Below are positions 9,394 through 17,785 of a DNA stretch of 64,000 nucleotides, piece by piece; within the stretch, counting starts at the first letter, position 1, and every line of letters begins with the position of its first letter. Both the position numbers and the translations under genes were made by a program. The DNA is from Crocinitomicaceae bacterium (GTDB taxonomy: Bacteria; Bacteroidota; Bacteroidia; Flavobacteriales_D; Crocinitomicaceae): assembly GCA_029254025.1 (NCBI GenBank), contig JAQWYK010000039.1, forward strand, positions 1 through 64,000, written 5' to 3'. The notes below the pieces were generated by a model, which saw nothing but the letters and a program-made list of their open reading frames with translations, searched no databases and was not told the DNA's origin.

Positions 9394-9708
9394 TTAGTCC
9401 TCAAATTTATACTCCTCCATTGGAATATTAATTTCGAACTCGTACCCATCGTAACGTGTATTCAAGAACGCAATTAAATTATTGATTTTGTTGTTGTCTT
9501 TGCCATGCAATAAGTTGAATGTTAATTCTTTAACAAGCTTACCGTCGTCATAAGCATATTCAATTGCGCTAAGCTCAGCCATGGCTTCCCCGTTGAAATA
9601 AACGGTGTTTTGCTCGGTTGTAAACCCTTCAATACTATACTGCTTCAATACGGAACAAGAAGCTAGTGCGATGAGCGAAAAAAGTAGGAAAAAGCGTTTT
9701 ATAATCAT
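9394..9708 (-). CDS. Small putative lipoprotein
   Basis: 104 residues. A lipoprotein signal peptide ('FFLLFSLIALASC', lipobox LASC with Cys about residue 18) predicts lipid anchoring after export. The remaining 85 residues are acidic, with alternating strands ('NTVYFNGEAMAELSAIEYAY', 'RYDGYEFEINIPMEEYKF'). I recognise no family. It sits 53 bases after comF and 59 bases before the FAD oxidoreductase on the same strand, so co-transcription is possible. Confidence 0.6.
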   Translation of the reverse strand: MIIKRFFLLFSLIALASCSVLKQYSIEGFTTEQNTVYFNGEAMAELSAIEYAYDDGKLVKELTFNLLHGKDNNKINNLIAFLNTRYDGYEFEINIPMEEYKFED

Positions 9709-9761
9709 ATTCGTTTGTTTTATCTGATAAAGATATATAATAAATTCGTTGAATTACTCAA

Positions 9762-10499
9762 TTACTTAGCAATTGCCAATGTAAAAATAGACACTTTTAA
9801 TGTTGGGTATTGTTCAATCAGTGTCCGCGCAGCAGCTTCCAGTGTTGCCCCTGTTGTCAACACGTCATCTACTAAAACCACATGGGAATAATGAGCCTTC
9901 ACTCGTTGGTTTACCATAAATATATTTGCTACATTATCCCATCTATCAAAACGATCCTTTTTTGTTTGCGATGCGTGATGCCTTTTTCTTTGTAATAAAT
10001 GTACCACCGGAACCCCAGATTTATCAGCCAATCCTCTTCCTATCAATTCACTTTGATTATACCCCCTACTGAATTCCTTTTTGCTGTGCAAGGGAATGGG
10101 GACGATTGCATCAACATTCTCAAGATAGCGTGTGTTTGCTAATCGACTGCCTAATCGTCCTCCAAATTCTACAGCAAGCTCTTTTGCGCCTTTGTACTTA
10201 ATTGCATGAAGAACCTTTTGAGTGGAACTACCTGTTCTAAAAAATAATAATGCATATGCTTGTTGAATAGGAACTCGTCCCCAAAATAACTCATCACACG
10301 GAGTATGTTCCACCGATCTTTCATAGTGAGTATAATCCAATTCGTTGTCACATCCGAAACAAATAAAAGGAGCTCTCTCAGTTGTTTCTCCAGAACAAAT
10401 TTCACAGGTATTTGGATAAAGCAAGGACAAAAATCCGTTCCAGTTTTTGTGTAAAAAATCGTAAGCCGCTGTCTGCTTGAATCCTAGTAGATTTGTCAT
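9762..10499 (-). CDS. comF: ComF family phosphoribosyltransferase-like protein
   Basis: 245 residues from the ATG at 10499; a TTG four codons earlier is less likely. The N-terminal zinc-ribbon-like part carries 'CEICSG' and 'CFGCDNEL' (CxxC pairs). The phosphoribosyltransferase-like domain follows, with 'VPIPLHSKKEFSRGYNQSE', 'LLQRKRHHASQTKKDR' and the PRPP loop 'VVLVDDVLTTGATLE'. ComF proteins act in natural transformation, in the handling of single-stranded DNA. dprA, another transformation gene, lies nearby but is not in the same operon. Confidence 0.92.
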   Translation of the reverse strand: MTNLLGFKQTAAYDFLHKNWNGFLSLLYPNTCEICSGETTERAPFICFGCDNELDYTHYERSVEHTPCDELFWGRVPIQQAYALLFFRTGSSTQKVLHAIKYKGAKELAVEFGGRLGSRLANTRYLENVDAIVPIPLHSKKEFSRGYNQSELIGRGLADKSGVPVVHLLQRKRHHASQTKKDRFDRWDNVANIFMVNQRVKAHYSHVVLVDDVLTTGATLEAAARTLIEQYPTLKVSIFTLAIAK

Positions 10500-10729
10500 C
10501 TCTTTTAACAACTGAATGTTCGTAAGATAACATATTTTTTTCTCATAATTGCTTCATTTTAACATAATTTTATTGGACGTTCTTTTTAATAGTAACTCTT
10601 CAGGTAGTTGGTATAAAATAGTTAAATTAAGAGATGAATCAATATTAATTTTCTGTGAATATCTTTTAATCCAGTGTTAATAAACGCCCCTTGCTCGACT
10701 AATAAAGGGTTTATAGTTTTTTCAAAATT

Positions 10730-10738
10730 TTATCCACA
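10730..10738 (+). promoter_or_regulatory. DnaA box upstream of nrdBA
   Basis: TTATCCACA, an exact match to the consensus high-affinity DnaA box, 200 bases before the nrdB ATG. DnaA is known to regulate nrdAB in Escherichia coli, so this may couple nucleotide supply to replication initiation. It is a single box, so chance is possible. Confidence 0.4.
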
Positions 10739-10908
10739 ATCTGAAACCCAATTTGTGAATTTCTTTAGTTGTAAGTGAAATAAATTTTGACAATTTTTGT
10801 ACCATTACTTCAAGCGAATAATTATTCTCAAAATTATTCTTCCCTGAGGAGTTAAAAAATTAATTTAAGGAACCAAAAAGCGTGTAATTCAGCAAATTGC
10901 ACTTAACA

Positions 10909-10916
10909 TATTTTTG
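10909..10916 (+). promoter_or_regulatory. -7 promoter element of nrdBA
   Basis: TATTTTTG matches TAnnTTTG and ends 21 bases before the nrdB ATG. No clear TTG is found at the usual distance upstream, which would fit an activator-dependent promoter or a false match. Confidence 0.4.
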
Positions 10917-10937
10917 CACTAATAAAAACGGTAACAA

Positions 10938-11912
10938 ATGGCACAAAACGAACCAATTTTAGAAGAAAACAAAGACCGATTTGTTCTCTTTCCAATTAAA
11001 CACGATGACATCTGGTCTTTTTACAAGAAGGCTGAAGCGAGTTTTTGGACAGCAGAAGAGATCGATTTATCCCCAGACTTAATTGATTGGGAAAACAAGT
11101 TAACGGAAGACGAACGATATTTCGTTAAACACGTTCTTGCTTTTTTCGCTGCATCTGACGGAATTGTAAATGAAAATTTAGCAGAAAATTTTGTAGCTGA
11201 AGTACAATACACTGAAGCTAAGTTTTTCTATGGATTTCAAATCGCAATGGAAAATATCCATTCTGAAACATACTCCCTATTGATTGATACCTACATTAAA
11301 AACACCGAAGATAAACGCGGCTTATTTAATGCTATCGAAACCATGGAGTGTGTGAAGAAGAAAGCAGACTGGGCGTTGCGATGGATTGACGAGGGAAGTT
11401 TTGCGGAACGATTAATTGCATTTTCAGCTGTGGAAGGAATCTTTTTCTCAGGATCGTTTTGTTCCATTTTCTGGTTAAAGAAAAGAGGTTTGATGCCAGG
11501 TTTAGCATTCTCAAATGAATTAATTTCAAGAGATGAAGGGTTACATTGTGACTTCGCTTGTTTGCTATATAACAACCACCTAGTAAATAAATTGCCCGAA
11601 GAACAAGTACGTTCAATTATACTTGACGCTGTAGAAATTGAAAAAGAATTCATCCTTGAGGCTCTGCCTGTTCGTCTGATTGGAATGAATTCAGATTTGA
11701 TGTCACAATACATTGAGTTCGTAGCAGACCGTTTACTTTCTGAGTTAGGCTGCAAGAAAGAGTACAACTCTACAAATCCATTTGACTTTATGGACATGAT
11801 TTCAATTCAAGGAAAAACCAATTTCTTTGAAAAACGCGTTGCTGAATACCAGAAAGCAGGAGTAATGGCAGGAAACGACAAGCAGTCGTTCTCCATGGAT
11901 GAAGAATTTTAA
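10938..11912 (+). CDS. nrdB: Ribonucleoside-diphosphate reductase beta subunit (class Ia)
   Basis: 324 residues. It carries the diiron-tyrosyl radical used by NrdA to make deoxyribonucleotides. Expected ligands are visible: D74 ('AASDGIV'), E105 and H108 with the radical tyrosine Y112 ('[10 protein letters not shown]'), E166 ('AVEGIFF'), E200 and H203 ('RDEGLHCDF'). The presence of the tyrosine argues for class Ia rather than Ic. The acidic C-terminal tail 'SFSMDEEF' is the alpha-subunit docking peptide. It is followed by nrdA after 37 bases, in the order nrdB-nrdA, the reverse of Escherichia coli. Confidence 0.97.
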   Translation: MAQNEPILEENKDRFVLFPIKHDDIWSFYKKAEASFWTAEEIDLSPDLIDWENKLTEDERYFVKHVLAFFAASDGIVNENLAENFVAEVQYTEAKFFYGFQIAMENIHSETYSLLIDTYIKNTEDKRGLFNAIETMECVKKKADWALRWIDEGSFAERLIAFSAVEGIFFSGSFCSIFWLKKRGLMPGLAFSNELISRDEGLHCDFACLLYNNHLVNKLPEEQVRSIILDAVEIEKEFILEALPVRLIGMNSDLMSQYIEFVADRLLSELGCKKEYNSTNPFDFMDMISIQGKTNFFEKRVAEYQKAGVMAGNDKQSFSMDEEF

Positions 11913-11949
11913 AGAACCCTAATAAACACTAAAGATAAACGCACCACGT

Positions 11950-14310
11950 ATGTATGTAGTTAAGAGAGATGGAAGAAAAGAAGCGGTGAAATTTGACAAA
12001 ATCACTGCCCGCATCAAAAAGATGAGTTACGGATTAGATCCACTTGTATCACCAGAGGCCGTAGCCATGAAGGTGATTGAGGGTATTTTCGATGGTGTAA
12101 CAACAACACAATTGGATAGTTTAGCGGCAGAGGTTGCAGCTGCTAAAACTATTGACCACCCAGATTACGCGTTATTGGCATCGCGCATTTCAGTATCCAA
12201 TCTTCATAAGAACACCAAAAAAACGTTCTCTGAAACGATGGAAGATTTATATCACTACATCGATCCAAAGACGAATCAAAATGCATCTTTATTAGCAGAA
12301 GATGTTTTCAATATTATTCAAGAAAATCGCGACTTTTTAGATTCAAGCATCATCTATGATAGAGACTTTCGTTATGATTACTTCGGATTTAAAACATTGG
12401 AGCGTTCGTATTTATTGAAACTCGATGGTGAAATCGCCGAACGACCACAACACATGTTAATGCGTGTAGCGTTAGGAATTCATAAATCGGACATTACGTC
12501 GGCTATTAAGACCTATAATTTAATGTCAGAAGGTTGGTTTACACATGCAACCCCAACTTTATTTAACGCAGGGACACCGAAACCACAAATGTCATCTTGT
12601 TTCTTGTTAACCATGAAAGAGGACAGTATCTCTGGAATTTACCAAACATTGCAATCCTGCGCGCAAATCTCTCAATCTGCTGGAGGAATTGGACTAGCTT
12701 TACATGATATTCGTGCAAAAGGGTCTTACATTAAAGGAACAAACGGAACATCCAACGGAATCGTTCCTATGTTACGTGTATTCAATGATACCGCACGTTA
12801 CGTTGATCAAGGTGGAGGCAAGCGTAAAGGTTCTTTTGCAATGTATCTAGAACCTTGGCATGCAGATGTGTTTGACTTCCTTGAGATGAAGAAAAATCAT
12901 GGAAAAGAAGAAAACAGAGCACGTGACTTGTTCTACGCATTGTGGATTCCAGATTTATTCATGGAGCGTGTTGAATCCAATGGTGAGTGGACCTTAATGT
13001 GTCCGAACGAATGTCCTGGCCTATCCGAAACTTACGGTAAAGAGTTTGAAGCCCTTTATACAAAGTATGAATCAGAAGGAAAGGGGCGTAAAACGATCAA
13101 AGCACAGGATCTGTGGTTTAAGATTTTAGAATCGCAAATAGAAACAGGAACACCATACATGTTGTACAAAGATGCTGCAAACAGCAAATCGAATCAACAA
13201 AACCTAGGTGTTATCAAGTCTTCAAACTTGTGTACAGAAATTATTGAATACACAGCACCAGATGAAGTTGCAGTGTGTAATTTGGCTTCATTAGCATTGC
13301 CAAAATATGTAACGGACGAAGGGACTTTTGACCACGATAAACTGTTCGAAGTAACCTACCAAGCGACTATCAATTTGAATAGAATTATTGATGGTAATTA
13401 CTACCCAGTGGAAGAAGCGCGAAATTCAAACTTGCGTCACCGACCAATTGGATTAGGAGTTCAAGGTTTGGCCGATGCGTTCATTTTAATGCGTATACCA
13501 TTTGATTCCACTGAGGCAAAGCAAATGAATAAGGAAATCTTTGAAACCATCTATTATAGCGCTATGACAGCGTCGAAAGATTTAGCAAAAGAAGAAGGGC
13601 CGTATGAAACATTTGCTGGGTCTCCAGTGTCGAAAGGAGTCTTCCAATTCGATATGTGGAATGTGAAACCAACCAACCGTTGGGAGTGGGATGTATTGCG
13701 CGAAGAAGTAAAAGAACATGGTGTTCGTAACTCTTTGTTAGTGGCACCAATGCCAACAGCTTCTACTGCACAAATTTTAGGAAACAATGAATGTTTTGAG
13801 CCATATACGTCGAACATTTATACACGACGCGTACTCTCTGGAGAGTTTATTATCGTGAATAAACACTTATTAAAAGACCTTGTGAAGGAAGGTCTTTGGA
13901 ACAACACGATGCGTCAAAAATTAATGGCATCGAATGGTTCTGTTCAGGATATTCCAGAAATACCTCAACATATTAAGGACTTGTACAAAACTGCTTGGGA
14001 AATCTCTCAAAAAGCAATTATTGAACAAGCCGCTGATCGTGGTGCGTACATCTGCCAATCACAGTCATTAAACATTTTCATGGAGAACGCAAACTTTGGT
14101 AAGTTAACTTCCATGCACTTCTACGGATGGAAAAAAGGGCTTAAAACAGGAATGTATTACCTTAGAACAAAAGCTGCCACAGACGCTATTAAGTTTACAG
14201 TAGACAAAGCGCTAACGGAAAAACCCGAAGAGCTTACTGCTGAAAAAATTCAAGCGCAAGTATCGTGTTCATTGGATGATCCTGACAACTGTGAAATGTG
14301 TAGTGGTTAA
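11950..14310 (+). CDS. nrdA: Ribonucleoside-diphosphate reductase alpha subunit (class Ia)
   Basis: 786 residues. The N-terminal ATP-cone ('[16 protein letters not shown]', 1-90) suggests dATP inhibition. Catalytic residues: C217 ('MSSCFLL') and C443 ('AVCNLAS') as the redox pair, and N426, C428 and E430 ('NLCTEI'), with C428 the thiyl-radical site. The radical-transfer double tyrosine is in 'GMYYLRT'. The C-terminal swinging-arm pair is C781/C784 ('NCEMCSG'), a CxxC as in eukaryotic enzymes rather than the CxxxxC of Escherichia coli. It ends at a strong terminator. Confidence 0.97.
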   Translation: MYVVKRDGRKEAVKFDKITARIKKMSYGLDPLVSPEAVAMKVIEGIFDGVTTTQLDSLAAEVAAAKTIDHPDYALLASRISVSNLHKNTKKTFSETMEDLYHYIDPKTNQNASLLAEDVFNIIQENRDFLDSSIIYDRDFRYDYFGFKTLERSYLLKLDGEIAERPQHMLMRVALGIHKSDITSAIKTYNLMSEGWFTHATPTLFNAGTPKPQMSSCFLLTMKEDSISGIYQTLQSCAQISQSAGGIGLALHDIRAKGSYIKGTNGTSNGIVPMLRVFNDTARYVDQGGGKRKGSFAMYLEPWHADVFDFLEMKKNHGKEENRARDLFYALWIPDLFMERVESNGEWTLMCPNECPGLSETYGKEFEALYTKYESEGKGRKTIKAQDLWFKILESQIETGTPYMLYKDAANSKSNQQNLGVIKSSNLCTEIIEYTAPDEVAVCNLASLALPKYVTDEGTFDHDKLFEVTYQATINLNRIIDGNYYPVEEARNSNLRHRPIGLGVQGLADAFILMRIPFDSTEAKQMNKEIFETIYYSAMTASKDLAKEEGPYETFAGSPVSKGVFQFDMWNVKPTNRWEWDVLREEVKEHGVRNSLLVAPMPTASTAQILGNNECFEPYTSNIYTRRVLSGEFIIVNKHLLKDLVKEGLWNNTMRQKLMASNGSVQDIPEIPQHIKDLYKTAWEISQKAIIEQAADRGAYICQSQSLNIFMENANFGKLTSMHFYGWKKGLKTGMYYLRTKAATDAIKFTVDKALTEKPEELTAEKIQAQVSCSLDDPDNCEMCSG

Positions 14311-14344
14311 TAATTGTGCCGTTTTTATTAAGCTACTCAATTCA

Positions 14345-14373
14345 GAAACGCGCTCCTAGGGGCGCGTTTTTTT
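14345..14373 (+). terminator. Terminator of nrdBA
   Basis: AACGCGC (14347-14353) pairs with GCGCGTT (14362-14368) around an eight-base loop, followed by a T run to 14373. It lies 37 bases after the nrdA stop. Confidence 0.85.
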
Positions 14374-14384
14374 GTTCTATGCCT

Positions 14385-15122
14385 CTAGACAGAAGCAAGG
14401 TGTTCCTCCATTTCCGGAACAGCTGCTAGCAATTGGTCAAACGACTCAATGACAAAATACTTCTCCTGTATCTTTGTATTATCAAAGTCAGTATTCATGA
14501 TTTCCTTCACATCAAACGGCAAACGTATTGGCACATCTCCTAAACTAAACTGGGTCTCTCCAATAGAAGAAAGAATACCTGCCCCATAAATCTTTAGGCG
14601 GTCAGCACCTTGTATCAATCCGAATTCTATTGTAAACCAGTATACGCGACCTAGCATTTCAATATGTTTCGGACTGTTTTCATAGTTCATCCCTATTACC
14701 CCAATACGGTGAAAAAAGTCACAAAATGTTTTGTTGGTTAACAATGGCATATGCCCAAAAGCGTCATGGAACATATCCGGCTCAGATAAGTAGTCCAGTT
14801 CCTCCATAGAACGCAGCCAGGCGGATGATGGGAATTTTCGTTCAGATAGCATTTCAAAGAAATTACGCTGATCAATTATTCCTGGAACCACAACAATCTC
14901 CCATCCAGTTAGCTCTTTTAGCCGCTGATTCACTATTCTGAAATCAGGAATTGATCCTGCAGAAAACCCAATTTTATCAAGGCCCTCCAAATAATTTTTG
15001 TCCGCAACTCCTTGCAGTTGCTTCAGCTGCCTTTCAAACAAAATTGTCCATACTTTTCTATCCTCAGGAGTATAGCGGTTATACTCCTGACGCAGTCCAT
15101 CAATTAATGCATATGTTTTCAT
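14385..15122 (-). CDS. phhA: Phenylalanine 4-monooxygenase
   Basis: 245 residues from the ATG at 15122; a TTG two codons earlier is possible. It hydroxylates phenylalanine to tyrosine with oxygen and a tetrahydropterin. The iron ligands H119 and H124 ('DMFHDAFGHMPLL') and E166 ('WFTIEFGL') are all present. It is the compact bacterial catalytic-domain form, without the N-terminal ACT domain of animal enzymes. Its 5' leader is unusual: an intrinsic terminator ends 10 bases before the ATG, leaving no room for another promoter, so expression probably depends on readthrough. Confidence 0.95.
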   Translation of the reverse strand: MKTYALIDGLRQEYNRYTPEDRKVWTILFERQLKQLQGVADKNYLEGLDKIGFSAGSIPDFRIVNQRLKELTGWEIVVVPGIIDQRNFFEMLSERKFPSSAWLRSMEELDYLSEPDMFHDAFGHMPLLTNKTFCDFFHRIGVIGMNYENSPKHIEMLGRVYWFTIEFGLIQGADRLKIYGAGILSSIGETQFSLGDVPIRLPFDVKEIMNTDFDNTKIQEKYFVIESFDQLLAAVPEMEEHLASV

Positions 15123-15132
15123 ATTCAAGCAT

Positions 15133-15161
15133 AAAAAAAGCCCGACTTTACAAGCCGGGCC
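15133..15161 (-). terminator. Intrinsic terminator in the phhA 5' leader
   Basis: On the minus strand GCCCGGCTT (15160-15152) pairs with AAGTCGGGC (15148-15140) around a three-base loop with one C/A mismatch, followed directly by seven T (15139-15133). The phhA ATG is at 15122, only 10 bases further. There is no minus-strand gene upstream for it to end, so it is a leader attenuator or the end of a small RNA. Confidence 0.75.
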
Positions 15162-15187
15162 TATGATTATTAATTCTATTTAAAGCA

Positions 15188-15223
15188 TTAGAAATCAACA
15201 CAGCATACCGACTCTCCTTTCAT
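15188..15223 (-). CDS. Possible 11-codon leader peptide upstream of phhA
   Basis: ATG at 15223 to TAA at 15190-15188 encodes MKGESVCCVDF: two adjacent cysteines, and a single phenylalanine as the last codon. It lies between a good promoter and the terminator. Upstream bases are T-rich rather than A-rich, so translation efficiency is uncertain. Codons 4-6 contain AGTCGG, the same six bases as the 3' arm of the terminator, so this segment can pair with the terminator's 5' arm instead. This may be a regulatory peptide or chance; it is too short for homology to decide. Confidence 0.35.
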   Translation of the reverse strand: MKGESVCCVDF

Positions 15224-15267
15224 AGAAGAATAATAAAGCCAATATGATTTTACGCGTCGCACAATGT

Positions 15268-15299
15268 CAAAAGTAATAGAAACGGATTAAAGCGCAAAA
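15268..15299 (-). promoter_or_regulatory. Promoter of the phhA leader transcript
   Basis: TTTTG (15299-15295), a 19-base spacer, then TACTTTTG (15275-15268) on the minus strand: a full match to the Bacteroidota consensus. Predicted transcription start is about 15263, giving a leader of about 140 bases before phhA, or a transcript of about 130 bases if it stops at the terminator. Confidence 0.6.
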
Positions 15300-15497
15300 G
15301 TTTCATTCAAATAAATGCCATTCATCAATTTATCAATCACTAGTTTTATTCGTGGGTATACCAATAATTACTCCTCAAGAAATAAAACTGAGCCGCAACA
15401 TGAAACCGGCAACTATACAACAATCATTAATTTACACCTATCCTTTTAAATATTAATACATATCACTATATTCGCACCCTTAAAGAAAAATGTAAAA

Positions 15498-17696
15498 ATG
15501 GCATTAATAGGAAAAATACGCGAAAAATCTTGGTTACTAATTGCAGTAGTAGGTATCGCAATGATTGCATTCATCCTTCCGGAAATTAACTTTAACGGAG
15601 GAGCTCAGGTTGATGAGTATGGTATTGGTACCATCAATGGTGAAATGCTGGATGATAAAGAATATGATAATCTCTTGCAGAATGCGCGTTACCAAACGTA
15701 TCAGAATAAGATGCAACAAAATAACGGACAACCTGTTCCGTTAGATGAAAATGATGAGCAAAACGCCATGGCTCAAGCTTGGAGCGCTGCTTTAGCAAAT
15801 CACATTTTGAAGCAAGAATATGCTAAAATTGGTTTAATCGTAGATGACGTCGAGTTGGAAAATATCTTGTATGGTCAAGAGGACTTTACGCCTTCGTTTT
15901 TTTCGATGAATTTCCTGGATTCTGTTACTGGTGAATTCAGCCCTACCCAGTTGCGCCAGTACATGGAAAACATGGAGCAGTCCACAGACCCAGCGGCAGC
16001 CGAACAGCTAACAACTACGCTCCGTGTGATTCGTCAGAATCGCGTAGAGGAAAAATACAATACTCTTCTTTCAAAAGGTATTCATGCAACCTCACTTGAA
16101 GGGAAAAGTGAATATATGGCGCAAAAAGAAGTTAAAAACGTAACTTACGTATACCAAAACCTCACGCGTGTTCCTCAAGACGCTATTTCTGAGGTGACAG
16201 ATGAAGAAGTTATGGCATACTACGAAGCGCATAAACATGAAAAGAAGTACGAGCAGAAGCCATATAGAAAGGTAAATTATTTTACGATTCCTGTTACTCC
16301 GAGTGACGAGGACACTGCACGCGTTATGGATCAGCTGTCAAACTTAATTCCCGCTTTTAAAAGCACAACTACTGACTCTGCGTTTGTCTTCCAGAACAGT
16401 GAAGTAAAAGAATTTTCTTCAACGGTGGCTCATCCGCAAGGAACAATGTCAGCAAATCAAACCCAGTTTGGGTACTATCCACCGAGCCTAGCAGCTCAAC
16501 TGGAAGGAGCTGAAGCAGGAACAGTTGTAGGTCCTTATGCGAATGGTCCATATGTGGCAATTTCAAAAATTATTGAGTGGAAAGGTGAGGTATATGCAAC
16601 AGTTCGTCACATCTTGCTTTCTGCCTCTGATGATGCTGCGTTTGAAGCTGCTCAGAGAAAAGCAGATAGTATAGTTGGTGTTATCCGTGCGAATAACAAT
16701 TTCGAAGAAATGGTAACATTATTCAGTGAAGACCCGGGATCAAAAAATACGGGCGGTAAATATGAAGATTTCGCAAAAGGTGCGATGGTACCAACTTTTA
16801 ATGATTTTTCGTTTGACAAAACTGTTGGTTCATTAGGTACGGTTAAAACAAGCTACGGTATTCACATTATCGAAGTGTTAGACAGAAAAACGGAACAGCG
16901 TCCTGTGCTTGCAACAGTTGCAAAAACAATTTCAACTACAAAGGCTTCTCTTGACAACATTGCAGCCGCTGCATCATCTCTTATTTACGATTTAGATGAA
17001 CTCATGACCGGAAAAACAGTGGAAGAAAAAACACAGATTTTTGACACTTTTGCAGTTGATAATGGATATGTCATTCGTTCATTAACGTTCAACATTGATA
17101 ACCCAAAGGCAACTGGATTCGGTCAAATGGCAGAAAGTCGGCTATTGCGTCTCGCTTTCGAAGATGGAGCTGAAGAAGGAATAATTTCACCTTCTCCAAT
17201 AAAAGATAACGAACAAGTGGTTATCGCATTTCTCGCGGAAATTAACGAAACGAAGGAGCCAAGCTATCAATCTGCAGAAGCTCGTATGCGTGCAGAAGTC
17301 AGAAAAGAGAAGCAGGCCCAATACTTAATCGATCAAATGGTTGGGCAAACAGACTTACAGGCTTTTTCAACGAGTTTCGGCGCACAATACCAAACTGAAG
17401 GAATCACTTTTGGGGCAAGCAATGTTGCTGTAGGAAGAGAGCCAATTCTTCTAGGTACTGCTTTTTCAGGGTTGAAGGATGGCCAAACTTCTATTCCAGT
17501 AAAAGGAACAAACGGTGTGTTTGTATTACGCGTGGATAGCACTGTGGAGGCTCCTGAAACTACTGATTACTCAACGGAGCAAACGCAACTTGCGAGTCAA
17601 GCGGCTTCTACTTTATTACAACGTTATAGAAATTCATTGATTCAAAGTTCAGAGGTAATTGATAACCGTAAACTAAGATCCTTCGGAATTCGATAA
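15498..17696 (+). CDS. Periplasmic peptidyl-prolyl isomerase/foldase (PpiD/SurA-like)
   Basis: 732 residues. One N-terminal membrane anchor (about 12-30, 'WLLIAVVGIAMIAFILP') places the rest in the periplasm, as in PpiD. A SurA_N/PpiD-like helical region follows (about 35-230). A parvulin domain sits at about 365-470 ('TVRHILLSAS', 'FSEDPGSKNTGGKYEDF', 'TSYGIHIIEVLDR'), with a further helical C-terminal region. It presumably helps outer membrane and secreted proteins fold after Sec export. It is monocistronic and ends at a bidirectional terminator. Confidence 0.9.
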   Translation: MALIGKIREKSWLLIAVVGIAMIAFILPEINFNGGAQVDEYGIGTINGEMLDDKEYDNLLQNARYQTYQNKMQQNNGQPVPLDENDEQNAMAQAWSAALANHILKQEYAKIGLIVDDVELENILYGQEDFTPSFFSMNFLDSVTGEFSPTQLRQYMENMEQSTDPAAAEQLTTTLRVIRQNRVEEKYNTLLSKGIHATSLEGKSEYMAQKEVKNVTYVYQNLTRVPQDAISEVTDEEVMAYYEAHKHEKKYEQKPYRKVNYFTIPVTPSDEDTARVMDQLSNLIPAFKSTTTDSAFVFQNSEVKEFSSTVAHPQGTMSANQTQFGYYPPSLAAQLEGAEAGTVVGPYANGPYVAISKIIEWKGEVYATVRHILLSASDDAAFEAAQRKADSIVGVIRANNNFEEMVTLFSEDPGSKNTGGKYEDFAKGAMVPTFNDFSFDKTVGSLGTVKTSYGIHIIEVLDRKTEQRPVLATVAKTISTTKASLDNIAAAASSLIYDLDELMTGKTVEEKTQIFDTFAVDNGYVIRSLTFNIDNPKATGFGQMAESRLLRLAFEDGAEEGIISPSPIKDNEQVVIAFLAEINETKEPSYQSAEARMRAEVRKEKQAQYLIDQMVGQTDLQAFSTSFGAQYQTEGITFGASNVAVGREPILLGTAFSGLKDGQTSIPVKGTNGVFVLRVDSTVEAPETTDYSTEQTQLASQAASTLLQRYRNSLIQSSEVIDNRKLRSFGIR

Positions 17697-17738
17697 TCTA
17701 CACCCTCTATTGGGGTGATATAATATGACACAACTATT

Positions 17739-17771
17739 AAAAAAGCTCTTTCGAACTGAAAGAGCTTTTTT
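17739..17771. terminator. Bidirectional terminator between ppiD-like gene and the helicase
   Basis: AAAAAAGCTCTTTC (17739-17752) pairs perfectly with GAAAGAGCTTTTTT (17758-17771) around a five-base loop. A and T runs flank both sides, so it can serve both convergent genes. Confidence 0.85.
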
Positions 17772-17785
17772 ATGAGTACGTCCTA

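Larger units (their letters stand above)
10500..10937. other. AT-rich intergenic and leader region of nrdBA
   Basis: 438 bases between comF and nrdB, read divergently. It holds a perfect DnaA box (10730-10738) and a -7 promoter element (10909-10916). A weak imperfect hairpin at 10681-10713 (TAAAC...CC...TT against AAAGGGTTTA) is followed by a T-rich stretch. I see no convincing NrdR box pair, tRNA or open reading frame. Confidence 0.5.
15123..15497. other. phhA leader and phhA/ppiD divergent intergenic region
   Basis: 375 bases without an ordinary gene. The phhA side (15133-15299) holds a promoter, mini-ORF and terminator on the minus strand. The ppiD side (15300-15497) is AT-rich; TATATTCG at about 15467-15474 is one base off TAnnTTTG and may be the ppiD -7 element. 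Nothing else is recognised. Confidence 0.5.

Noticed and set aside
10500-10937. Replication origin
   Set aside because: Only one DnaA box, no clear unwinding element with boxes, and no dnaA or other typical origin neighbour.
15123-15300. T-box riboswitch controlling phhA
   Set aside because: No T-box sequence or specifier-loop architecture, and T-boxes are not expected in Bacteroidota; the mini-ORF plus terminator arrangement fits better.
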